A stretch of DNA of 13,474 nucleotides from Prevotella sp. UBA5379 (GTDB taxonomy: Bacteria > Bacteroidota > Bacteroidia > Bacteroidales > Bacteroidaceae): assembly GCA_002409785.1 (NCBI GenBank), contig DHOX01000004.1, positions 17,398-30,871 of the forward strand, given 5' to 3'. The notes below the pieces were generated by a model. It had not been told where the DNA came from and made no database searches. It saw nothing but the letters and a program-made list of their open reading frames with translations. A program made the translations under genes and the position numbers. Within the stretch, counting starts at the first letter, position 1, and each line of letters opens with the position of its first letter. This document shows positions 7,362 to 13,474 of the stretch, in pieces.

Positions 7362-9047
7362 CTAATGAGTTGGCTCCTTGATCTTATTGATTCTCAATGA
7401 TTGGTCACAATAGGCTACAACCGCTGGCCGATGTGTGATAAACAATATGGTCTTATCATGGGCCAAGAGAAGATTCTGCAACAGACGATGCTCGGTCTCT
7501 AGATCAAGGGCACTCGTAGCCTCATCAAAAATCATGATACTGCGATTGCGAAGAAGACTCCGCGCTATGGAAATACGCTGAGCCTGCCCCTCACTCAAGC
7601 CCCCGCCCTGCTCACTGCACACGGTAGCTAATCCATCAGGCAAGTCAAAGACAAATTCGGCACAACTTTTCCGGAGAGCTTCTTTCATCTCCTCATCCGT
7701 GGCATTAAGTTTCCCCAGGCACAGATTTTCACGGATCGTTCCACTCATCAAAGTGTTTCCTTGTGGTACATAGACGAAATTACAACGATGCAGTGGAGTC
7801 AGTGGCTGAGCTCCCTCCTCATTATAAATTTCAATACTGCCCTCCTGAGGATGCAGGAAAGCGAACAGGAGTCGAATAAGTGTTGTCTTGCCCGCACCGG
7901 TCTCCCCCAATATAGCCGTAGAGGATCCAGGGGTGAAATCAAAAGAAAGATTCCTGATCACATCTCCATCAGCAGAATCATACTCAAAAGTAACGCCCTT
8001 CATCCTGATGCCGCAAGGAGGATCCAGCTCTATCGGATCACCCTGTTTTTCCATAGGATCGTCTTCCAGTTCCATCAGTCTTTCCGCAGCAGTATAGACG
8101 CCGACATAAGCGGGGACCAGCTTCGCCAAATCGCGGGCGGGGCCCTGGATGCGATTTACCAATTGCAGAAAAGCCGTCATACCACCAAACGTAAGGGTAT
8201 GACGGGACATCCTGATGGCAGCCCAGAGAAAAGCCAGCAGATAGCCGAAGGTAAAACCTGTATTAAGGATCAGATTACTGAATACCCTGAATTTCGTGCG
8301 TCTTACGACACGATGCCGGAGATGACCTTGTGTGTGTTCCAACCGTCCTATCATGATGTCATCACTCTCAAGGGTCTTAATTAGTGCACGATGCTGGATG
8401 GTTTCCTGAAGCACACTCTGGACCTTACTGTCATAGTTGCGTACCTGCCGGTTAAGCCGCCTCATCTGTCTGACATAGATCTTGCTGACCAGGAGGAAGA
8501 GGGGAAAAACAGCCACCGTAATAACAGCCAGCAGATGATCCATGGAAAAGAGATAAAAGAAGGCACCTAAAAACATCGCCAGTATACTGATCGCAGAAGG
8601 AATGGTTTCAGTCAAGAAACTGACCACCGTTTCCACATCAAATTCAAGTCTATTGAGGACATCACCTGAATGCCGCTTTTCCTTCCCCTTCCATTCTGAA
8701 CGCAGGAGCCGGTCTACAATCTGTTGCTGCATCCTGTTCTGGGCTTTAATGCCCAGGATATTCTTAATCCATATACTTGAAATATTAAGGCCAAAATCGA
8801 GAAGCACAAGGACAGCCATCCAGCCGACAGCTCTCAGGACGTTCCCGCTCATGGTTCCTGAGGCGACATCAATGGCATGCTTCACCGCCGTCACCTGGGC
8901 AAGACTGACGACGACTCCCAGCAGTCCTACAGTGGCATTGAGGATAGCTTGCAACCGGTTACCTCTCCATGCTCTCCAGAGCCATCGCAGGATCGCCCGG
9001 GTATCATACTCGGTCCTGGGCAGTTTAAGAAGTAATTTTAACCCCAT
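7362..9047 (-). CDS. Type I ABC exporter half-transporter (fused membrane and ATPase domains), substrate unknown
   Basis: Inner-membrane exporter that should work as a homodimer, 561 residues. The membrane domain spans about 30-320 with about six hydrophobic segments. The ATPase domain spans about 345-555 with Walker A GETGAGKTT (381-389), Q-loop Q429, signature LSEGQ (484-488, a variant of LSGGQ), Walker B IMIFDE with catalytic E509, D-loop SALD (512-515) and switch H539, so it looks ATPase-competent. The C-terminus is short and ends in KEPTH. The fold matches MsbA/lipid or peptide exporters, but nothing seen identifies the cargo. It starts 31 bp after nadK on the same strand and is probably co-transcribed with it. 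No hairpin followed by a T-run is visible after its stop, so transcripts may continue towards the LacI-family gene. Confidence 0.92.
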   Translation of the reverse strand: MGLKLLLKLPRTEYDTRAILRWLWRAWRGNRLQAILNATVGLLGVVVSLAQVTAVKHAIDVASGTMSGNVLRAVGWMAVLVLLDFGLNISSIWIKNILGIKAQNRMQQQIVDRLLRSEWKGKEKRHSGDVLNRLEFDVETVVSFLTETIPSAISILAMFLGAFFYLFSMDHLLAVITVAVFPLFLLVSKIYVRQMRRLNRQVRNYDSKVQSVLQETIQHRALIKTLESDDIMIGRLEHTQGHLRHRVVRRTKFRVFSNLILNTGFTFGYLLAFLWAAIRMSRHTLTFGGMTAFLQLVNRIQGPARDLAKLVPAYVGVYTAAERLMELEDDPMEKQGDPIELDPPCGIRMKGVTFEYDSADGDVIRNLSFDFTPGSSTAILGETGAGKTTLIRLLFAFLHPQEGSIEIYNEEGAQPLTPLHRCNFVYVPQGNTLMSGTIRENLCLGKLNATDEEMKEALRKSCAEFVFDLPDGLATVCSEQGGGLSEGQAQRISIARSLLRNRSIMIFDEATSALDLETEHRLLQNLLLAHDKTILFITHRPAVVAYCDQSLRINKIKEPTH

Positions 9048-9078
9048 GCCTTATCTCCATAATTCCCGTCCGGCCAAC

Positions 9079-9912
9079 TTATTTTCTCAACCTTTCATCG
9101 GCCCCCCACATCAGTTTTTCACGTAAGGTCGAGAAATACCGTCTGTTCATGAGCTTGACAACATGAATAGAATAAGGGGCTTTCCGAATGGTCAGTTGTG
9201 TTCCTCCTACAAGTTTTTCAGAGCGCCCATCCATGGCCACCAGAAAGTTGTGTGAACGGGATTCTACTTCAAGTTTGATCACACTCGTATCGGTAATGAC
9301 GATCGGGCGCATGTTCAAGCTGTGAGGAGCTACGGGAGTGAGGCAGAGACTTCTACTCTGCGGAATAATAATAGGGCCACCATTGGACAGACTATAGGCC
9401 GTGCTCCCCGTAGGCGTGGTTACAATCAAGCCATCTGCCTGATAGTTCACCAGGAATTCATCATCAATATAGGTACGGATACTGATCATGGATGCTGTAT
9501 CCATTTTAGAGACAGCCACCTCATTCAATGCACAAGGATAGCCCACTAAATGCTCACCATCCGTTTCAACCTGGATAACCGTATGATTTTCCAGAAAATA
9601 GTTGCCTGCATAGATATCGTCCAATGCTTCTTCAATCTCTGAAGGAAGGACATCAGCCAGAAAACCGAGACGCCCCATATTCACCCCGATAATAGGTATC
9701 TGAAGTTCGCCCACCCTTCTGGCAGCTTTCAGAAAAGTTCCGTCCCCACCTATGGAAATGGCATAATCGGCCTCATCCAGATCAGTCGGCTCCACTTCGA
9801 ACAAGGCATGGCGCTGACCCAGATACTGTTCTATGCGCTGGATACAAGGATCAATATCATCCCTCCGGTGATCATTACCAAAGATGACAAATTTCAGCTT
9901 CTCATCAAACAT
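9079..9912 (-). CDS. nadK: NAD kinase
   Basis: Phosphorylates NAD to NADP in the cytoplasm with ATP, and is normally essential. It has 277 residues, within the usual bacterial range. The landmarks are GGDGTF (55-60, catalytic D57), GVNMGRLGFLAD (76-87), ALNEVAV with the NE pair at 130-131, and the nucleotide-binding stretch ADGLIVTTPTGSTAYSLS (159-176) followed by NGGPII. LTPVAPHSLNMRPIV follows at 191-205. The start is the first ATG, immediately before a short lead to beta-strand KFVIFGN. It is divergent from the DJ-1 gene across an 87-bp gap with a perfect minus-strand TAnnTTTG box, and is followed 31 bp later by the ABC exporter. Confidence 0.97.
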   Translation of the reverse strand: MFDEKLKFVIFGNDHRRDDIDPCIQRIEQYLGQRHALFEVEPTDLDEADYAISIGGDGTFLKAARRVGELQIPIIGVNMGRLGFLADVLPSEIEEALDDIYAGNYFLENHTVIQVETDGEHLVGYPCALNEVAVSKMDTASMISIRTYIDDEFLVNYQADGLIVTTPTGSTAYSLSNGGPIIIPQSRSLCLTPVAPHSLNMRPIVITDTSVIKLEVESRSHNFLVAMDGRSEKLVGGTQLTIRKAPYSIHVVKLMNRRYFSTLREKLMWGADERLRK

Positions 9913-9919
9913 ATATTAT

Positions 9920-9950
9920 TTTGCCGTTTCAGAATTTATTATTACATTTG
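9920..9950 (+). promoter_or_regulatory. Bacteroidales-type promoter for the DJ-1/ispD/recG operon
   Basis: TTTG at 9920-9923 is followed after exactly 19 bp by TACATTTG at 9943-9950, a full match to TTTG-N19-21-TAnnTTTG. The expected transcript start is roughly 9955-9960, giving a leader of about 40 bases before the ATG at 10000. This is the only complete two-box promoter I found in the window. Confidence 0.75.
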
Positions 9951-9958
9951 CAAAAATA
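9951..9958 (-). promoter_or_regulatory. Candidate -7 box of the nadK promoter (TATTTTTG)
   Basis: On the minus strand, TATTTTTG is a perfect TAnnTTTG match placed 38 bp ahead of the nadK ATG. No TTTG lies at the right -33 spacing. The box directly abuts the plus-strand -7 box (9943-9950), so the two polymerase sites overlap. Confidence 0.5.
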
Positions 9959-9959
9959 G

Positions 9960-9971
9960 CGAAAATTTTCG
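9960..9971. repeat. Perfect 12-bp palindrome CGAAAATTTTCG in the divergent promoter region
   Basis: CGAAAATTTTCG equals its reverse complement. It sits at or just after the predicted start of the plus-strand transcript and just upstream of the nadK -7 box, where a regulator could affect both genes. It could also be a chance AT-rich palindrome. It is unrelated to the GCAAACGTTTGC operators. Confidence 0.5.
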
Positions 9972-9999
9972 AGAAGTATTATTAACAATATACATAATT

Positions 10000-10566
10000 A
10001 TGGCAAAAGTATATGAATTTCTTGCCAACGGCTTCGAAGAGATCGAAGGTATGGCCCCAGTAGATATTTTCCGTAGAGGTGGAGTGGACATCAAGACTGT
10101 AAGTATAACGGGCTCAGAATGGGTTCAGACCTCTCATGGCGTAACCATAAAAGCAGACCTGAAGTTTGAGGATGCTGACTTCAAAGACGCTGACATGCTG
10201 ATGATGCCGGGAGGGATGCCCGGAGCAACTAATCTGAACGCTCACCAGGGTGTCCGCGACGCCCTCATGACCCAATATCATGCCGGAAAAAGAATTGGAG
10301 CCATCTGCGCTGCTCCAATGGTCTTGGGCAGCCTGGGACTATTAAAGGGGAAAAAGGCGACCTGTTCACCTGGATTCCAGAAATATCTCACCGGTGCAGA
10401 ATATACGGGTGCACTCTATCAGGAAGCAGGGAAGATCATCACAGGAGAAGGTCCTGCGGCTACTCTCCCCTATGCCTACCGCATTCTCAGTTATTTTATA
10501 GGCGAAGAAGCGGTTCAGGAGCTTGAAGTAAAGATGCAATATGCACATCTGATGGAGAAAGAGTAA
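10000..10566 (+). CDS. DJ-1/PfpI family protein (YajL/PARK7-like)
   Basis: Small cytoplasmic protein of the class I glutamine amidotransferase-like fold, 188 residues, the usual length. The nucleophile-elbow cysteine is C103 in GAICAAPMVL. The glutamate that supports it in DJ-1 is E16 in GFEEIEGMAPVDIFRRGG, a stretch very close to human DJ-1 and E. coli YajL. Proposed roles for the family are repair of glycated proteins, methylglyoxal handling and redox protection; the exact activity is disputed, so I give no more specific name. The start is the ATG at 10000. The frame is open further upstream, but that extension would run over the promoter and the opposite-strand nadK. It leads the operon, with ispD 24 bp downstream. 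Confidence 0.93.
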   Translation: MAKVYEFLANGFEEIEGMAPVDIFRRGGVDIKTVSITGSEWVQTSHGVTIKADLKFEDADFKDADMLMMPGGMPGATNLNAHQGVRDALMTQYHAGKRIGAICAAPMVLGSLGLLKGKKATCSPGFQKYLTGAEYTGALYQEAGKIITGEGPAATLPYAYRILSYFIGEEAVQELEVKMQYAHLMEKE

Positions 10567-10590
10567 TTCCGCAAAAGAACTATCCGTTTC

Positions 10591-11292
10591 ATGAACCAGG
10601 ACTATATTATCATTACCGCGGGAGGAAAGGGGACACGGATGGATTCTGTGATCCCTAAACAATTTTTAGCGATAGGCGGCCAGCCTGTCCTGATGCGGAC
10701 GATCCGGCGCTTCTGGGAGTATTCCAGGAAACTGAGCATCATCCTTGTTCTCCCTGAGGATCAGATAAAATACTGGTCCCGGCTTTGCCAACAATATCAA
10801 TTTCAGATTCCACACCAAATTGTTGCGGGGGGAAAGACTCGCTTTCATTCCATCTCACGGGGATTGTCATTGATCCCTGACCAGGCAGAAGGGGTAGTGG
10901 GTATCCATGATGGTGTACGTCCCTTCCCTTCCATCAGCGTCATCAGCCAATGTTACCAAACAGCCAGGTCTACGAAAGCTGCAATTCCGGTGATCCCTGT
11001 AGAGGAAACATTAAGAAGCCTGAAGGAGAGCAGAAATGTCCTGCGCAGTGATTACCGATTGGTCCAGACCCCACAATGTTTTGATATATCTCTTATCAAA
11101 AGGGCTTACCTGCAGCCCTTCAGTGAGAACTTTACGGATGATGCATCCGTAGTAGAGGCTTTAGGTGAGAACGTCACACTCATCAAAGGCAATCGGGAAA
11201 ACATCAAACTTACAACACCCTTCGACATGGATATTGCTGAAGTATTCATCAATAAGGGCATAGCAAGCCTGCCGGACATAAAGGCTTCCTGA
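10591..11292 (+). CDS. ispD: 2-C-methyl-D-erythritol 4-phosphate cytidylyltransferase
   Basis: Third enzyme of the MEP isoprenoid pathway; it joins MEP and CTP to make CDP-methylerythritol. At 233 residues it has the normal length. Motifs in order are the CTP loop TAGGKGTRM (9-17, R16) and PKQF with catalytic K23, GGKTRFHSISRGL (80-92), HDGVRPF (106-112), R152 ahead of TPQCFD (160-165), TDDASVVE (182-189), and NIKLTTPFDMDIAE with K206 (204-217). The active-site residues known from E. coli IspD have counterparts here. It lies 24 bp after the DJ-1 gene with no promoter between, so it is probably on the same transcript. Its TGA overlaps by one base an ATG that opens a 26-codon frame leading into recG. 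Confidence 0.97.
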   Translation: MNQDYIIITAGGKGTRMDSVIPKQFLAIGGQPVLMRTIRRFWEYSRKLSIILVLPEDQIKYWSRLCQQYQFQIPHQIVAGGKTRFHSISRGLSLIPDQAEGVVGIHDGVRPFPSISVISQCYQTARSTKAAIPVIPVEETLRSLKESRNVLRSDYRLVQTPQCFDISLIKRAYLQPFSENFTDDASVVEALGENVTLIKGNRENIKLTTPFDMDIAEVFINKGIASLPDIKAS

Positions 11293-11372
11293 TGACGACT
11301 GCCAAAGTCTTTCAGCCTTCTGTCATAATCATTTTCTGTCATACAGTCAATCGAAAAGACATCAGATATTGA
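11292..11372 (+). CDS. Possible 26-codon coupling ORF bridging ispD and recG
   Basis: The ATG at 11292-11294 overlaps the last base of the ispD stop (TGATG). The frame runs 26 codons to a TGA at 11370-11372 that overlaps the recG TTG start by three bases (TTGA). The product would be MTTAKVFQPSVIII plus FCHTVNRKDIRY, unlike any family I know. Because both junctions are of the stop/start overlap type, ribosomes leaving ispD could re-initiate here and then again at recG. That reading is inference; a chance open frame of this size is possible. It contains the direct repeat at 11318-11343. Confidence 0.3.
   Translation: MTTAKVFQPSVIIIFCHTVNRKDIRY
11318..11343 (+). repeat. 10-bp direct repeat TTCTGTCATA, two copies
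   Basis: TTCTGTCATA occurs at 11318-11327 and again at 11334-11343, a 16-bp period, in the ispD-recG gap. The identity stops at ten bases on both sides. It may be a small slippage product or a tandem regulator site. No TAnnTTTG box is close enough to decide. Confidence 0.45.
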
Positions 11373-13471
11373 ATCCTATTCTCGATCAGGACATTAAGTA
11401 TTTACCAGGTGTAGGCCCAAGAAGAAAAGAGATACTGAGTAAGGAACTCGGTATCAAGACCTATGGTGACTTGTTGGAATACTATCCTTATAAATATGTC
11501 GACCGAAGTAAGATCTATCATATTGACGAACTCTCAAGTGATATGCCTTTCGTCCAGCTGAAGGGCAAGATCCTGAGTTTCGATGAATATGCCATGGGGA
11601 TAAGGCAAAAACGTATCGTTGCTCATTTCTCAGACGGCCATGGTGTCGTGGACTTAGTATGGTTTCATGGGACTCAGTACATTTACAAGAACTATAAGGT
11701 CAATACGGAATATATCATCTTCGGGAAGCCTACCATTTTTGGAGGACGCTTCCAGTTTACTCATCCGGACATAGACCCTGCTGATAAAATTGAGTTGTCT
11801 TCTATGGGCATGCAGCCTTATTACATGACAACAGACCGGATGAAAAAGATGGGGCTTACGTCCAGGTCCATAGAAAAACTGACTCAAACACTGTTAGAGA
11901 AGATCTCCTGTCAGCGGCTGCCGGAAACACTGCCGGCATTCATCGTCCAGCCTCTCCATTTGATTTCGCGCGATCTAGCCTTCCGATGGATTCATTATCC
12001 ACACGACACGAAAGAAATGCAACAGGCACGCTTGCGTATCAAATTCGAGGAACTTTTCTATGTACAGTTGAATATTCTTCGCTATGCAAACGAGCGGAGG
12101 AGGAAATACCAAGGATATACCTTCCAGCACATAGGACGCCAATTCCTCTATTTCTATGACCATAATTTGCCCTTCTCTCTCACCGGCGCTCAAAAAAGAG
12201 TCATGCACGAAATAAGGGATGACATGAAAACCGGCAAGCAGATGAACAGACTCCTGCAGGGTGACGTCGGTTCGGGAAAGACGCTGGTGGCTCTCATGTC
12301 AATGCTCATCGCTATAGATAACGGCTATCAGACTTGCATCATGGCACCAACGGAGATTCTCGCCGAGCAGCATCTCACAACAATCCGTAACTTTCTTAAA
12401 GGCATGAATGTACGGGTGGAACTCCTCACCGGCCTGGTCAAGGGGAAAAAACGGCAGAAAATACTACAAGGACTGTCCGGTGGAGAAATACAGATCCTGG
12501 TCGGGACGCATTCCATCATCGAAGACCCGGTCGTGTTCCTACATCTTGGATTGGCCGTAATTGATGAACAGCATCGGTTCGGGGTCAAGCAAAGAGCAAA
12601 ATTATGGCTGAAGGGGGAACGCCCTCCTCATATTCTTGTCATGACGGCCACGCCTATCCCCCGCACCCTTGCCATGACCATTTATGGCGACCTTGACGTC
12701 AGTGTCATCGATGAGCTCCCGCCGGGGCGAAAACCCATCATTACACGGCATTATTATGATGATCAGACCACCAGCCTGTATGAAAATATTCGTAAGCAAA
12801 TTCTTCTTGGACGACAAGCCTATATCGTCTTTCCGCTCATCAAAGAAAGTGAGAAATCTGATCTCAAGAATCTTGAAGAAGGATTTGAAGCTCTCAAGGA
12901 TATCTTTCCGGAATTTAAACTCAGCAAAGTTCATGGAAAGATGAAATCATCTGACAAAGAGGCTGAAATGCAGAAATTCGTAAATGGTAAAACTCAAATA
13001 TTGGTGGCCACAACAGTGATTGAAGTAGGTGTAAATATTCCTAATGCAACTGTTATGGTCATCCTTGACGCGCAACGTTTCGGACTTTCACAGTTGCACC
13101 AGCTGCGAGGCCGCGTGGGACGCGGCGGGGACCAGAGTTTCTGCCTGCTGGTTACCACTCACCAACTCAATGAGATTACACGCAAACGTATCAATATCAT
13201 GTGTGAGACAAATGATGGATTCCGTATTGCAGAAGCTGATCTCAAACTCAGGGGCCCCGGAGATCTGGAGGGGACTCAGCAAAGTGGCATTGCTTTTGAT
13301 CTTAAACTGGCAAATATAGCTCAAGACGGACAAATCGTACAACTGGCCAGGGAACAAGCGCAGAAAATAATAGACAATGATCCTCAATGTGATAAAAATG
13401 AGAATGAAATCCTTTGGAACCGCTTGAGACAACTCAGGAAGACTCATGTCAACTGGGCAGCAATATCATAA
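11369..13471 (+). CDS. recG: ATP-dependent DNA helicase RecG, TTG start
   Basis: Branched-DNA helicase that remodels stalled replication forks and Holliday junctions. It is complete at 700 residues, normal for the family. The N-terminal region has IKYLPGVGPRR (9-19, a helix-hairpin-helix-like motif) and YYPYKYVDRS (38-47). The wedge/OB domain follows at about 60-135. Helicase motifs are Walker A GDVGSGKT (298-305), APTEILAEQH (326-335), DExH box DEQH (399-402), TATPIPRTLAM (426-436), TTVIEVGVNIPNA (548-560) and QLRGRVGRG (578-586). The RecG-specific TRG segment is at about 617-640 (GFRIAEADLKLRGPGDLEG). No ATG occurs in frame between the ispD end and the conserved N-terminus. TTG at 11369 gives an N-terminus whose distance to IKYLPGVG fits Bacteroides RecG as I recall it. 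It is the last gene in the window, 76 bp after ispD. Confidence 0.96.
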   Translation: MNPILDQDIKYLPGVGPRRKEILSKELGIKTYGDLLEYYPYKYVDRSKIYHIDELSSDMPFVQLKGKILSFDEYAMGIRQKRIVAHFSDGHGVVDLVWFHGTQYIYKNYKVNTEYIIFGKPTIFGGRFQFTHPDIDPADKIELSSMGMQPYYMTTDRMKKMGLTSRSIEKLTQTLLEKISCQRLPETLPAFIVQPLHLISRDLAFRWIHYPHDTKEMQQARLRIKFEELFYVQLNILRYANERRRKYQGYTFQHIGRQFLYFYDHNLPFSLTGAQKRVMHEIRDDMKTGKQMNRLLQGDVGSGKTLVALMSMLIAIDNGYQTCIMAPTEILAEQHLTTIRNFLKGMNVRVELLTGLVKGKKRQKILQGLSGGEIQILVGTHSIIEDPVVFLHLGLAVIDEQHRFGVKQRAKLWLKGERPPHILVMTATPIPRTLAMTIYGDLDVSVIDELPPGRKPIITRHYYDDQTTSLYENIRKQILLGRQAYIVFPLIKESEKSDLKNLEEGFEALKDIFPEFKLSKVHGKMKSSDKEAEMQKFVNGKTQILVATTVIEVGVNIPNATVMVILDAQRFGLSQLHQLRGRVGRGGDQSFCLLVTTHQLNEITRKRINIMCETNDGFRIAEADLKLRGPGDLEGTQQSGIAFDLKLANIAQDGQIVQLAREQAQKIIDNDPQCDKNENEILWNRLRQLRKTHVNWAAIS

Positions 13472-13474
13472 GCC

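Noticed and set aside
7761..8384. Plus-strand frame of 207 codons opposite the ABC exporter
   Set aside because: The minus-strand frame has all ABC ATPase motifs and the membrane domain. The opposite frame has none and is a shadow.
9808..9999. N-terminal extension of the DJ-1 gene by 64 codons
   Set aside because: It would run across the promoter boxes and the opposite-strand nadK start. The DJ-1 fold begins right at the ATG at 10000.
1..13474. Defence systems, CRISPR arrays, insertion sequences, tRNA or rRNA genes
   Set aside because: I looked for repeat-spacer patterns, transposase motifs, terminal repeats and tRNA-like folds and saw none. All long frames are assigned to metabolic, regulatory, transport or repair genes.

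Overview
The window looks like a chromosome segment of a member of the Bacteroidota, most likely Bacteroidales (Prevotella/Bacteroides-like). The reasons are the protein families, the lack of Shine-Dalgarno sequences before the start codons, and promoter boxes of the Bacteroidales type (TTTG, then 19-21 bp, then TAnnTTTG). It holds nine substantial protein genes packed almost end to end. The longest gap between substantial genes is about 130 bp, and I see no rRNA, tRNA, CRISPR array or insertion sequence.

Region 1 (1-7228, all on the minus strand) is an alpha-glucan (starch or maltodextrin) utilisation cluster. In transcription order it encodes a LacI-family regulator, an SLC45/GPH-like sugar importer of the major facilitator superfamily, a cytoplasmic GH77 4-alpha-glucanotransferase with starch-binding modules (malQ), and a secreted type I pullulanase (pulA) cut off by the left edge of the window. 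The inferred pathway is debranching outside the cytoplasm by PulA, uptake of maltose or maltodextrin by the transporter, and rearrangement inside the cell by MalQ. Two copies of the palindrome GCAAACGTTTGC, a classic LacI-family operator shape, lie upstream of the regulator gene and upstream of malQ. Each is centred exactly 65 bp from a candidate -7 box.

Region 2 (7362-9912, minus strand) holds nadK (NAD kinase) followed 31 bp later by a type I ABC exporter of unknown substrate. No clear terminator separates this pair from the glucan cluster downstream.

Region 3 (9913-9999) is a compact divergent promoter region. Perfect TAnnTTTG boxes on opposite strands abut each other, next to a perfect 12-bp palindrome.

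Region 4 (10000-13471, plus strand) is a housekeeping operon: a DJ-1/PfpI protein, ispD (isoprenoid synthesis) and recG (replication fork and recombination helicase). recG appears to start at TTG. The ispD-recG gap is spanned exactly by a 26-codon open frame that overlaps the ispD stop and the recG start.

Most of the window is ordinary. I found no clearly new system. The most useful leads are the operator pair with equal promoter spacing, the bridging mini-ORF before recG, and the face-to-face promoters of nadK and the DJ-1 gene.
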